From Henricia sp. BOLD:AAB3569 (taxonomy: Eukaryota; Echinodermata; Asteroidea; Spinulosida; Echinasteridae), in assembly GCA_037783545.1 (NCBI GenBank), contig JBBELK010000671.1, positions 124,001-188,000 of the forward strand: a stretch of 64,000 nt of DNA. Direction: 5' to 3'. The translations under genes and the position numbers were made by a program. Below, one piece after another: positions 1-11,628 of this stretch (positions are counted from its first letter, which is position 1; every line of letters begins with the position of its first letter). The notes under the pieces were generated by a model. It searched no databases. It was not told where the DNA came from and saw nothing but the letters and a program-made list of their open reading frames with translations.

Positions 1-3000
1 ATGATGGAAGGTGGTGGTTTCCACAACGAAAGCGAGCTAATGCTGATCTACTAGAATTATTTAATTTGACAAGGTACTTCTCAGAATCTAAGTTAGTTTT
101 AATCAGTTTATAAAAGGTACATAGTCTGTTATTTGAAATTTCACATTCCAAGTGCTGTTTAGCAATATCCTGCAGTCTACGATCAAAATCTTTAGAGAGT
201 CTATTTTTAGAAAAAACACTTATTTCAGTTTGATTCCATAGAACAGAAAATCCAGTATCATCTAACATTGATTTAACACACCCGATCCATTTAGAATGTA
301 CAATATTTTGGTCAAAAAGAGCTCTCATAAGACGATACACAGTGTTAGAAAGACTATTAGGACGGGTAGTTAAATGAAGCCAAAAATTAAACATACGTAA
401 ATACACAGTATATTTAAGTTCTATTCTACCCAATTCACCACAAGCAATACAATTAGCAGTCCGGTAGTTGACCCGTAATAAGCTTTTCAAAAACTTTTTA
501 TGAAAACTCTCAATTTGGGCAATATTAGAAAATCCCCAAATCTCACATCCATACAAAAGGACAGGAGAAACAATTTGGTCAAATAGTTGACACTGGATAT
601 CGATAGGTAAATCTAGTTTGGTAGCTTTAGTCTTTAGGCTAAACAAAGCTCTTCTGGCTTGATCGACCTGCTTGTTGATGGCTTTATTAAACAAGCCGTT
701 ATAGTTCAACTGTATACCCAAGTAAATATAATCATGAACTACTTCTAGCTTATCCTCTCCAAATACAAAATCCGGGAAAGATCGAACTTTACCTTTAGAA
801 AAAATTACAATCTTTGTTTTACTTGGGTTAACACTTAGATGCCAAAGTTTACAATAATCGTAAACAGCATTTAAAGCACATTGTAATTCATGGGGAGATT
901 CTGAAAGTACAACAGTATCATCTGCATAAAGTAAGGTGTACAATTTCAAAAATACTTCTACATCATCATCACTCAGAAGATTACTAATGTCACTAGCTAC
1001 AGTGGAAAGACCATTATAACATTTGCTAATAAACTTTTCAAAGTCATTTAAATATATACTAAATAATAATGGCGAAAGGTTTTCACCTTGTCTAACACCT
1101 AGCTCACAGGGGAACCCTATTGAGACTTTGTTACCAACTTTCACACAGGATTTTGCATGAGCATACATGTTGTAAACCACAGTAATTACCTTCACATTGA
1201 TACCAGTGGAGATAAGCTTAGACCACAGTGAAGGTCTATGTACCAGGTCAAATGCCTTTTTGTAATCAATAAATGCACAATAAACTCTGGTATGTCTGCT
1301 GAGATAGATTTCAATGAGTGAATGCAACACAAAGATGTGGTCAAGAGTACTTAATCCTTCCCGGAAACCAGCTTGTTCATCCCCTAGGATGCCAGAGCCT
1401 TCAATAAACCATGTAAGCCTAGTGTTAATAATACTGGTGAATAATTTACCTAAACAGCTAAGTAAAGTGATTCCCCTGTAGTTGTCAGGGTCAACACTAG
1501 ACCCCTTATTCTTGTAGATAGGTTTTATAATCCCAGTACACCAGTCGCTAGGGACTATTCCGGTATGCAAAACAATATTAAATAATTTAACAATTAATGA
1601 CACAACACTTTCAGGGCAGTTTTTTAGGTGTTCATTTAAGACAGCGTCAATTCCTGCTGCTTTATTATTCTTAAGTTTTTTAATAGCTGAAACAACTTCT
1701 TCCATAGTAAAGGATTCATTAATAAACTCATTTGTAGAATGAGTTATATTTCTCGGATCGAAATTATTAGAGTCAGAAGTGTTGTTACTGGAGCTTAACT
1801 GTTTGAAATGCTGGTAGAAGGATGATAGAGATATGTTGTCAGCAGAATTATTTTTAGTATTAGTGGCTTCGTTAAGGATGTTCCAGTACTCTTTAGGATT
1901 AGTGCTTCTAAGATTTCTTAATTGTTTGTGTAACTGCTTAGAGTATTGCTGCTGTTTTAATTTAATAAATTTCTTAAATTTTTTAGCATTAGATTTAATT
2001 TCTGAACGTGCCTCTGGTGCATCTAACCTTTTTAGACTGTTTTTAACACGCAGATAATTGGCTCGTTCGGATCTACATTCTTGATCAAACCAAGGTTTGT
2101 TTAGCTTCTTATTAACTGGTTTAGGTTTATTGTTACATGCGGTATTTTTACACATTCCGATAGATTTGGAAGGATCGAGGCATAATGTAACTAATTGTTT
2201 AGTAAAGTTATCAATATTAGTCTGCGACGTTAGATCAAGATTTAAATTATTCAATTGTGAATGAAGGTCATTAATATCATCCTCGTTAAACTTTATCTTA
2301 TATTCACCGGCAAGTTGCCGTTTCCACAGATGTTTAAACTGGCTATGGTTAGGATTAAGATACTTATCGTCATTATCAGTACTAAAATTATGATTATCGG
2401 AAGTATTAATTAGATTACGATTTATGGTGAACTTTAAGGTTAATTCTAAAGGGCAATGAACGTCTGACAGACATGGATCAAAATCACAGATTCCAAAGTT
2501 GGAAATACAGGTTAACAAGGCAGGAGAAGCCAAGATGTAATCAACTACGCTGCTACCAGCAGCATTATTACATGTAAAATCCCCAACTAATTTGTCATTG
2601 CCAAATCTGCCATTAACAATCTTAAGGTCGAAATCTTTACATAAATTAATAAGCCTCTTCCCATTGTTGTTTACTGTAGTGTCCTTATTGAACCTACCCG
2701 TGGTTATACCCACATCATCTAAACATTCTTTGGTATTTACAAACGTATTGTCAAGTGCGTCAAGAAGAATGTCATCAGTAGAAACAAAGTCATCAAGATT
2801 TCCAGTTCTTGCATTAAAATCACCGGCAATTAAAAACGGGCAATCATACTTAGCAGTGAGAAAAACAATGTCATTAGAGATTACATCAAATATAGTAGAA
2901 TCAAAATGGACCGACCCTTCATGAGGCATGTATATATTACCAACAATAAACTGAGAACCAAAAGCATCTTTATTAATTAAAAGCCATAATATGTTATCAG

Positions 3001-3285
3001 ACTGGGTTTCCTTTAAAACGGTTACATGTGGGAAAAGAGTATTTTTCACAAGACAACAAATTCCATGTACGCCTGGATATTTGTGGCCAACACCCTTTCT
3101 ATGCATAATAACTGGAGAGTGATTAGTAAAATAACTGTTGTCAATAGAGTCTAATTTAGTCTCAGAAAGGCAAATTAAGTCAAAATCGTTAATAAATTTA
3201 TCAAGTACACCATACTTAAGTTTACTGCGTAAGCCACAGACATTAAGACTTGATAAACGAAACAAGACATTGGGTTTGAGAAAAT
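1..3285 (-). mobile_element. Non-LTR retrotransposon, endonuclease-RT ORF, open to the left edge (LINE A)
   Basis: On the minus strand one frame reads from about 3285 to the window edge; I found no stop where I checked it. In order it shows the start of an APE-type endonuclease (SLNVCGLRSKL near 3250, AGDFNARTG near 2820), a linker, and reverse transcriptase: GLSTLDHIFVLHSLIE near 1350, FIDYKKAFD near 1270, GVRQGENLSPLLF near 1090 and LLYADDTVVLS near 920. It ends in a basic RSALARFRCGNHH region at the edge. There is no start codon or ORF1 in front, so the copy is probably 5'-truncated where it meets LINE B at about 3290. The long open frame suggests a fairly young insertion. I do not assign a clade. 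Confidence 0.88.
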
Positions 3286-3293
3286 AACAATGA

Positions 3294-4930
3294 TCAATGA
3301 TCGGGTGCGTACTTGTCAAGGACTTTACGGAGTTCGGAGTTATACAGACTAACAAATAAGTTAGGATCTAAGCAGCAGTGACTAGAATCGTGTGAAAGAG
3401 GCAAATCCAAAAGATCCCGTTTAAAGGCATCCATGTCGATGTCCCGGAGTTTTCGTTGTTTGAGATGTAATTTTGTAGCTTTCGGTTTGGCAAACGCAAC
3501 AGAGCATAGTACGGCACTGTGGTCCGACGGCAAGTCGCCCAGTGTACGGAAGTCTGATAGTACTTGATCTTCTTGTCGATCAATAATGAGATCCAGGGTA
3601 TGCCCGCTACGATGAGTTGGACCTGTGACGCGTTGTTTTAAACCAGCAGACTCTAATAAATCACGGAATGTTGATGCGTAATTATCATTCATGGATTCCA
3701 TATGAAAGTTAAAATCACCTGTAATTAACAAATATCCAGGGAAGACACCAACTGTTTTAAGAAGAGAAGAGAACTCCTCGAAAAATGTAGTAGGTGTCAC
3801 TCGGTGCTTACGGGATGGTGGAGGTCTGTAAATAGTAATTAATCTAACAGATGATCTGAATTACTATGACTGATCACGAGATCCATGTATTCCATTGACG
3901 AAAACGGCCGGCACTCATTCCTGAAAACCTTAAAACCTTTCCGTAGAAAAATGCCTATTCCACCTCCAGTTCTATTTACTCTTGGAACATGGTGAAAATC
4001 AAAGTCCTTCAAGGTATTCAAAATCTCAGCAACATTAATGTCCATGTGATGATCTCCGGATAACCATGTTTCTGTAACAGTTAACATATCCAACTGCTTC
4101 GATATAACAAAATCGCAGACCGAAGCCGACTTTTTATTCAACGAACGGGCGTTCCAAGTGGCAAATCTTATATTAGATGAGAAACTTGAATCTAATTTCT
4201 GAATGTTAACATTAATAAGATTCGCCAAGTTCCTAGTCCGATAAGTTGGTGTATTCTGCATGCTACGATACGAAATTCTCACCGGAATAGGTTCATTGTT
4301 TTCAAAGTTACATGTTTCCGCAATATTGTATAGATCCGGTGAATTAAAAGACGTAGAACTACAAATTACTAAGTTTGAAGTATTCCTTTGATGAATCGAC
4401 AAGTCCTTCCTTTTCTGCATCCTTGTAGAGATTCGAACCGGGATAACATCTCGCTGATAGGGCAACCATCCTGGATTTTTGTAGATCTGGTAAGACTTTA
4501 GAACTGAGACAATTCTTGTATCCAGTGTAAGATTGTTTTCAGCGTAAGATGACGATTTTCCGATGTCTAAGAGCTCATCTCTAGTGTAAACTCGAACTTG
4601 GCAAGAAGTGGGCGTTGTAGGGCCAGGGTTAGAAAGAACATCACAGCAGAGAGCAAAATAAGCTGGCAGGGTAACAGTGGTGTCAAACGGTAGAGCTACA
4701 GTAGTAATACCATGTTTGTGTTGTTTAACTACTGCTACCTTCAGTCCTGTTGAGCTGTAGCTACGGAGAAGCAAATTTGGCTCGAAGGCCAGACTCCACT
4801 CCCCAGATGATATAACTATGTGAAGTAGCCCCAGCAAGGTAAAACCAAACCAGGAACCACAGTATGGACCATGCTCGGTGTCCCGCCATACTGTACATAC
4901 GTGTATAGGCAGAGTCGATTTACGTGTCAA
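3294..4930 (-). mobile_element. Second LINE (LINE B): N-terminal 2A-like motif plus endonuclease, frameshifted and cut short
   Basis: Two minus-strand frames make one broken ORF. The first (4930-3839) has a hydrophobic stretch (FGFTLLGLLHIVI), then CCDVLSNPGP, a 2A-like ending at residue 104, then the start of an APE endonuclease (RFATWNARSLN, TETWLSG, GGGIGIFLRKGF). After a frameshift near 3840 the second frame (3800-3294) continues with ITGDFNFH, GHTLDLII and LPSDHSAVL, and stops after LDKYAPDH, just before the RT, where LINE A begins. 2A-like peptides are known in APE-type CR1-like elements of marine invertebrates. No in-frame ATG precedes the 2A-like motif; the first codon of the open frame is TTG. 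CR1 affinity is likely but not certain. Confidence 0.82.
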
Positions 4931-5100
4931 AATAAAACGTTAAAAAGTTCAATTTAAGACGACACCATCACTCTAAAGACAGTTCAAAAACCAAATATCC
5001 ATACAACCACTTAACTATCCAAAGTACGATAAAAATCACTTGAAACAGGCAACGATTACATTGGATTTAAAAAGCGATTTACAAGAGCTAAAAATTTAAA
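4931..5100. other. Leader or flank of LINE B
   Basis: AT-rich sequence upstream (on the minus strand) of the LINE B reading frame. It may be the element's 5' untranslated region, but no boundary or target duplication is visible. Confidence 0.35.
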
Positions 5101-6350
5101 CACACTACGTAACAGTACATGCAGTACATAATGACGCCATGATGACGCCATTGTTGGGTGCACACCTCTTCTACTATGTCTTTGATGTGACCAAGTTTGT
5201 TTAAGATCGAAGTTTGGGAACAACCTCAAAAAGCGCCGACAACGCCTATGCGCTTTGTCTATGGAAAAAAAACAGAAGAAACTAGAGCTACGTCTGTTCT
5301 ATGAACAGATCGTAGGGCTTTTTCGAATTGTTTTAACTTCAAAAATTAGCATGCTTAGCTTGCAAAATTAGACGTTAGCATATCAAGTATTTAATTTAAA
5401 AATGTTTACCTTTAATGTGTTACCTTTAAAGGATTGATGACGTAATCAATGAACAACACAGACATGTTTGGTGGTCGACGCACTCTATAATCACCACTAC
5501 TGGGCTAATTTGCGCAAACACTGCTTTTAAAGGGTTATTTTAAGACTTTAATTTCGCCGCTAGAGGGCGCCCTTTTATGGAATGACGTAGAAACTTACAT
5601 TTTTGGAAACCCTATTTACCATAACCCTTCTACAAAATAGGTTCATTTAAATGCACTTCCGGTTTCTACCGGTTTCTACCGGAAGTGAACTCAAACCCCA
5701 TCCAAATACCTCTTACCAGTTTCAAATGGCAAGGCAGTCTGTTTGACCAATAGGGAATGAGGTAAAATGTAAAGGCATGTGGGCATCTGGAAGACCTTTA
5801 TTAATGATCGTATATGCCGAAAGAATCAAGATCGTAGGTCAAACGGTTGATTTTTTTATGAAATTTTTAATATGGAAACATTAAATTTCATGCCCCTTTA
5901 AACTTACACCTGATGGCGTCATGATGACGCCGTTGTTGGGTGCACACTATGTCTTTGATGTGACCATGTTTGTTTAAGAACATCCTCAAGTTTGGGAACA
6001 ACCTCAAGAAGTGCCGACAACGCCCATGCGTTATGTCAATGGGGGAAAAATCAGAAGAAGAAATAAACGGAAAAGCCAAAAGTTAACGACCTTTGCTAGT
6101 GATCGTATATGGGAAGGAATCAAGGTTGTAGCTCGCATTTTTTAATATTTCATATTTATAATATTTGTATCACCTTTAATCTGACACGTGATGACGTCAT
6201 TATGAGATCATCAGTTAAATACCTTTGTTAATGACCGTATATGGCGCAGGAATCACGATCATCGGTGAATCGGCTGATTTGTTACGAATGTTTGAACATG
6301 GAAAACATTAAATTGTATGTTCATTTAATCTTATAACTGATGATGAACAG
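5100..6350 (-). repeat. CRE-rich interspersed repeat, inverted copies
   Basis: This stretch is non-coding. It is the reverse complement of the sequence at 14100-15350: for example the ATTAAATTTCATGCCCCTTT stretch at 5880-5900 and the GTCAAACGGTTGA motif near 5838. It holds at least two partial copies, because the text TTTGGGAACAACCTCAA followed by GCCGACAACGC occurs at about 5213 and again near 5994. Several near-matches to the CRE palindrome TGACGTCA are present. Short ORFs here have no protein features. Confidence 0.7.
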
Positions 6351-7259
6351 TTTTTGAGTTGTGTCAGTTTGCCTGAGTGGGGGAAGTACTGCTATACAGG
6401 TCTACCACTTCAAGGTGTTTGCAAACTGTGAGATACTAAGTCATGGTGCAGGTAAAAACTTTTGATTACTTAATTAGCTCCTTGAGGAGTATCATAACAT
6501 GTAGGTTCAGGATTTATACTAAGAGAGTCTTGAGCCAAATTTCATATAAAACAAAATAACATGTACATTATGTAAATAGTACAGAAGCCTTCATCGATTG
6601 AGAAAAGATTTGTTTAGATTTGAAAATATGGCAATTTTTAGTTTTTGCACTTTTAAAAACATCAATTAAGTTACTGTAAAATTAGTACTATTTGTAATAA
6701 TGTCACATGGCGTTATAAATTAAATATTTAACAAGTTTATCCTGAAAACTAAGTTTAGAGGCAATTTTGATTTCCCTTTGCGAATTCTAAACTGTTCATT
6801 TTTAGTTTGTTTTGTTCACATTTGGGATGGAAAATGCGATGTTTACTCGAAATACTAATATACATATATTAGTCATCAAAGGCAGAAATCAGAGCACATA
6901 ATTTGTTAAGATTAAAAAGAGTTTGGCCAAGGAGGACAATTTCGTAATTAGACAAGTACATGTACTATATGTTTACACGTACTGCGCATTCTCTCTTTAG
7001 CTATACATGTATCACTATGAGGGCGCTATATCACTTTCACGGTAGCAAAACGCGAGTGCATGGCCTGGCTTACGCATGGTTTTACGCAAATTGTGACTTG
7101 GCTGAACTTTGGCCTTCAATTGACCCAGGAAGGAAGGGTCAGATGAAAATGACTACACTAAGAACATTGTAGGCTAGGATCTGATCTATATGTCTGCCAA
7201 ATATGAAGACCCTGCGTCACGCGGTTTTGGCAAGGGAATTATTTTAAAATGTGCATATT
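6351..7259. other. Intron sequence, nothing recognised
   Basis: AT-rich intron of NPHP4 with no coding or repeat signature I can name. It contains TACATGTA at 6957. Confidence 0.4.
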
Positions 7260-7555
7260 TTGGTCATTTTCGGCTTTTTAGGCATTTTTAAACTATTGTA
7301 ATGACGTCACAATGAAGCACACCTCTTATACTATGTCTTTGATGTGACCAAGTTTGGTTAAGATCAATGTTTGGGAACAACCTTAAAAAGCGCCGACAAC
7401 GCCTATGCGCTTTGTCTATGGGAAGAAAATCAGAAGAAAACGGGGAAAAAAAATCAGAACGAAAACAAAGGCTTTTTCGCTCAAAGCGAAAAAGCCAAAA
7501 ACAAAATTCACGGCAGATTCGAATTCACGGCAAATTCGTAAGGATCACTTAATTA
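7260..7555 (-). repeat. CRE-rich repeat fragment ending in a perfect hairpin
   Basis: This matches the 5160-5290 copy (CTATGTCTTTGATGTGACCA, then GCCGACAACGCCTATGCGCT) and ends in a perfect 12-bp stem hairpin at 7470-7496 (GGCTTTTTCGCT, loop CAA, AGCGAAAAAGCC). It belongs to the same family as the copies at 14100 and 30780. Confidence 0.7.
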
Positions 7556-7985
7556 TAAGTTGCCCCTAAAAAGTAAAGACGAAACATATAGACCTCTTAT
7601 AGACTTTAGCCCTTTCATAACTTTTAAAGTGATATGGGGTTGTTTGTCATTTTCGGAAACCAGAAAATATTCAGGTTTGAAATGTTCTGAAATTAAAGAG
7701 GGTATCCCAAGAACGGCCACAATTTCATAATTTGTCAAAAAGGTGCCCGATAGTCGATGGGAAAAATGCGACGAAATGACTCATGTGTTTGCTGTTATTT
7801 CCTCAGAAGATTGTAACACGATGGCAGAGTGAAAATAAGTTTGGCTCTCAGGATGTCCAGTATCAGCTGTGACTACAAATTTTACTTAGCACGGTAAAAT
7901 CACACCCGAAAACAACTTCAGGCTTGCTTTTCACGCCTGTACGATTGTCAAGCTAAAATCTTTTACAGTAACCACTACTACCTAC

Positions 7986-8068
7986 CACTCTACGGGCTTC
8001 ACAAAGTGCATTCTTGTCACTACATTTTACGTACAGCTGCCATAAAGCGTCCCCAGCTGGTTGCAAAC
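7986..8068 (-). CDS. NPHP4: NPHP4 exon k, last one seen
   Basis: This 83-nt exon has the acceptor AACTGCAG and the donor GTG|GTAGGT. It begins with two bases completing the glycine codon of the previous exon and ends in phase 0. VKCSDKNALCEARRV matches the nephrocystin-4 segment remembered as VRCSDPNVICETQNV, which is followed by about 230 more residues in vertebrates. I found no exon for that C-terminal part between 1 and 7985; it probably lies beyond the left edge, past the two LINEs. Confidence 0.9.
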
Positions 8069-8409
8069 CTGCAGTTACAAAGAACATTTGGAAATAAATA
8101 TAAAATGTCTTATTAACACCACCCCTACCAATGCCAAGCTTGTTTTTCTCGATAAAGCAGCCTTTGCTCGACCGCAAGCGATTTCAGCTGACTTCAAGTA
8201 GTTCGAGCCCGCGAAAACCAGTCCGCACTCTGCGAAAGCGTGTTTATTTAGGAGCCCGAAATCGCTCGTGACCGGACAAAACTCTTTGTTTTCTATCCAA
8301 ATTAAATAACATCCAGTTACCACAGTTATCTAGCTATGGAATATATCTAACGAGAAGAGTTTTTCTCCGTGCTGTTCGATCAAGTAGGTGTCATGTTGGA
8401 ACGTTTGTT

Positions 8410-8550
8410 TTCGCAAGCAACCATAAACATGTTTTAACGTATAATATTGACTCAACCAATGGCCAGTCTGGATTGTCGGGAAACAAAGCCATTCATTGGT
8501 TGAATCCGTTGTTAGGTATAGGAAACATGTTTGTGGTTATCCTCGCGAAA
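8410..8550. repeat. Foldback sequence, arms of about 55 bp
   Basis: Left arm 8410-8464 (TTCGCAAGCAACCATAAACA, then TTGACTCAACCAATGGCC) pairs imperfectly with right arm 8490-8550 (GCCATTCATTGGTTGAATCC, then ACATGTTTGTGGTT and CTCGCGAA). It lies in the 8069-9869 intron. It is probably an old palindromic MITE. Confidence 0.55.
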
Positions 8551-9314
8551 CCGGAGTGAACCACGGCCATTGACCTCATGTACAGAACCTACATGTATGC
8601 ATATTCACCAAAATATCAAATTGATTAAATCACATGAACCTTTAGTTCATGTTAAAGTGTTTAAAAAACCCTTTTAAATGAGAGGTCTCTACATGTTAGA
8701 CGGTTAATAATTAAAACTAAAGTGATTGTGGATTTTCTTCAGTTGATTCTAGCCCGTTTCGTTGTAGTTCGAATAACGTGTGTACGGTGCAAGCGGCACA
8801 CACATTCCCAACAAACGCGAATGTTTCCACCCTCAACATGGCCACAAATAAACTTAACACAACATTAGGTACAAGTAGATATTGAGGTTTAAGCTGAGGT
8901 ACAACTATATAATTACATTCTTACTAAATGTGCAATTTTTAGTCTGATTCCAAGACTGTTTCTTTTCTTTTGGAATGCCTTGCTTAATGCCTGCTGCAGT
9001 TAATTACACGCCGTGCGGGTCGAAAATTGATAGAAATGCAATGCCTGCTAAACCGCTTGGACCCTAGTTCCACTCGGCCAGCTTGTAGGGAGGAGATAAA
9101 TGCAACTCTCAGAACATGAATATGCAGTGGGGAAATGAAATGCTCTTTGAAACATGTTACAAATATAAAAAGTGGATGTCGAACTGGGTTAAAAGAAGGC
9201 TGCCGCTTTGTAACATGAATGAGATACAAACGTGAATGACAATGGCTACTTCGAGAAAGAAACAAAAAACAGCCTGTCAGAAACATCCTGGAAAACATGC
9301 GTGTAGGATGTAGA

Positions 9315-9544
9315 CAGAGTTAGATATAGAAAAAAAGTGCGCACTCCTAATACATGATGTGCCGATATTGGACGCCAGCATTTTGCTTAACGCTATAGGT
9401 GTACAGTACGTTGGGCAAAGGGGTGTTGCCCACTTTGCACTCATAGCGTTAAGCAAACATGGCGCCGCTCACATCGGCACAGTTCACACGCGCACGTGAC
9501 TTGAATAGCCAGTGCACACTCTCGATTTCTATATCTAACTCTAT
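9315..9544. mobile_element. 230-bp inverted-repeat element with a 9-bp target duplication
   Basis: The ends pair (AGAGTTAGATATAGAAA and TTTCTATATCTAACTCT) and the homology continues inward for about 110 bp on each side, including GCTTAACGCTAT and its complement. The element is flanked by identical 9-bp direct repeats GGATGTAGA at 9306-9314 and 9545-9553. Long inverted ends and a 9-bp duplication are typical of Mutator-like elements. It has no coding capacity, so it is non-autonomous. Confidence 0.75.
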
Positions 9545-9869
9545 GGATGTAGATTCCAACCCAGTGCCAAACTAAAGTGAAATGTTGTATTCGGTCCGGT
9601 CCAGTTTAAAAGTGCAGAGTTTGGTAAAACTGTGTTTAGTTCGGCCATTTCATTACAGCATTATAATGTATACATTCAAGACAGAGTACAATAATCAAGA
9701 AAAACAAACCTGCTTGAATGTGAAAACTGTATATGCTCCGAGATGAGCCAACAATGAAGCAAATGTACATACTTTAATAAACATGTAAACAAAATATAAT
9801 TATTGTTTCGAATTTTTCATGTTACAAATGTTCACAAATTGAAAATGCTATTCAACTACTAATAAATAC

Positions 9870-10026
9870 CTAGGATGGAACGAAATGGAGGACACCTGAT
9901 TGACTTTTTTAGAAATGTCTGTTCTGGGTGATTGAATCTGAACGTTTGATCAATGACGGGTGGCTGAGGCTCCACATTGACAGAAAGAATGGCTATGCAT
10001 TTGTCCTCTTTAGCCCTGAAGTAAAC
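9870..10026 (-). CDS. NPHP4: NPHP4 exon j
   Basis: This 157-nt exon starts after TCTCGTAG and ends CCTAG|GTATTT with one base of the next codon. A tempting acceptor 10 bases downstream (CTTCAG) would break the frame. It encodes VYFRAKED, then SVNVEPQPPVIDQ and VIDQTFRFNHPEQTFLKK, the most recognisable nephrocystin-4 block in this window (vertebrate: [24 protein letters not shown], from memory). Confidence 0.96.
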
Positions 10027-10200
10027 CTACGAGATAAAATATACAGAAACATTTAAAAACATAATAAATTCCAGAGGCGTCACCCCCCTCCCCCCACCCC
10101 CCAAAAAAAAAACAACTGAAAAGAAATTCTCTAAAACTCCTTTAAAACTTCAGACACCATGGCAGAACATTGATGGGGGTACGTGTAGACCTTAAATGAA

Positions 10201-10303
10201 GTCGGTATACGGTTGTGTTTTAGTCCGTCTGACACCTAAGTTTGCCACACGATCGATAGCCATTTTCAGTACAGTATATATTTTGGTTGACATGTATACC
10301 GAC
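10201..10303. mobile_element. Small MITE, 10-bp perfect ends
   Basis: It begins GTCGGTATAC and ends GTATACCGAC. A diverged inverted copy lies at 19002-19106 (shared core GGCTATCGATCGTG). It is 103 bp, non-coding, in the short intron between two NPHP4 exons. Confidence 0.65.
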
Positions 10304-10503
10304 TTGACAAGTATGCATTCAAGACATGTAATATGTAAGCACAATGTTGCCATATAATTGTTATGGTGAGCATAAGTCCATGTTGCTATATATAGTTGTA
10401 TGGTAATATACTTTAGGGTTACATTTGGCCCCTGCTTGATTGAGAAATTCTCTGAAATCCTGGAGGTAGTGTATTCAGTCTTGATTATTACTTGGGGTGG
10501 GGT

Positions 10504-10533
<30 letters not shown>
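10504..10533 (+). repeat. Homopolymer run of 30 G
   Basis: A run of 30 G within a longer G-rich stretch starting at about 10490. Its exact length is unreliable in any assembly. It lies about 55 bp from the 10589 splice donor. Confidence 0.9.
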
Positions 10534-10534
<1 letters not shown>

Positions 10535-10588
10535 TGCGCCCGCCACCCCTACCCCCTGGATCCGCCCCTACATGTAGACGGTTCTCAC

Positions 10589-10681
10589 CTTTACATTTTT
10601 ACATCCAAGTGCAAAGTTAGCTTTATCCACAGGTGGCAATTGCATTTTTAACCGATGATGCTTTGAAGATGAAGGAGGATC
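10589..10681 (-). CDS. NPHP4: NPHP4 exon i
   Basis: This 93-nt exon (31 codons, phase 0 to 0) has the acceptor GTTTCTGCAG and the donor AAG|GTGAGA. The two other frames are closed. The peptide starts DPPSSSKHHRL and ends FALGCKNVK, a variable serine-rich linker leading to the conserved VYFRAKED in the next exon (vertebrates have KVLFRASG there, from memory). Evidence is splice sites, phase and protein order rather than strong similarity. Confidence 0.85.
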
Positions 10682-11189
10682 CTGCAGAAACAAAAATTAA
10701 AATGAACATTTACCTTTCAATTAAATTAATACAGTTTCAGGTGTACATGTACACTAAGGTAATGAGTTCGGGTTAATAAACCTTATCGACGTATATTCTG
10801 AAGGCATCATGGGGTGTGATGACAAGGCTAGATTGGTTCCCGATCCCTATAGATTGGTTCGCTAATTGCGAAAATATAGGGATCGGTAAAGGGCAGCCAT
10901 GACGGGCAGAATTCTGCCCGTCACGTGGTTATTATTATTTTTATTTTTTTAGTAAGTGCGCAGATTTTGCATTGACATTTGTAACTTGGCCGTGCGTGTC
11001 GAACATATCAAATTATGTAAATAAAGTACATTGCCTAAAGCAAAGGGCTTGGCCAATTTTTAAATATAAAAAAACACAATGCGCACGCGCAAAGACGACC
11101 AATTACAGATCAAGAGGAAGCGCCCTTTACCTGTCCTTATATTCTCCTGTGTGGAATATGTGGACGGGAACCAGTCTAATGACAAGGCT

Positions 11190-11575
11190 GGCAATTTTTA
11201 ATTTTCACATCAAGATCATTGAGGAAAACATTAGGCAGTCTGCAGAGAAACTTCCCCTCGCAGAAGCAATTGATGTATCAACAGGACATCAATCCAAAAC
11301 GACAGCCAAAGCAAGTCAGTAAAGAAATGGTTCTGAATGATCGATACGTTCTATATAGTGGCCAAGCCAAGGTTCTGATCCCATAGTCGATAATCTGTGG
11401 AGGGAGCTCAGGACCCGAGTGATGGCAAGGAAGCCTTCAAACCTCAAAGATCTGGAGACTTTAGGGATTTAGGAGTGGGCGAAAATCCTTTTAGAAACAT
11501 GCAACCTTGTGAGCAAGTACCAGAACCGTTTAAAAGCTGGGATTACAAACAGAGGCCTTTCCATTGGTTACTAAA
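11190..11575 (+). pseudogene. Tc1-like transposase fragment (C-terminal half)
   Basis: Reading across frameshifts, the plus strand gives IIEENIRQSAEKL, then the remains of the NDPKHTAK region (SKTTAKASQ), then DNLWRELRTRVMARKPSNL, then EWAKI and LVSKYQNRLKAGITNRG. These are the blocks around the second and third catalytic acids of Tc1 transposases, in the right order. Stops and frame changes show it is dead. No inverted repeats could be paired with it. Confidence 0.82.
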
Positions 11576-11628
11576 TAATATGTGTCAAACAAACAAAAAA
11601 CCTGTCCTACTTTTATTATTGAATAACC

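Noticed and set aside
7553..7738. 61-codon minus-strand ORF as a C-terminal NPHP4 exon
   Set aside because: No similarity to the remembered C-terminal sequence and no acceptor in the right phase.
10400..10651. 83-codon plus-strand ORF with a glycine run
   Set aside because: The glycines are the G homopolymer, and the ORF overlaps the antisense of an NPHP4 exon.
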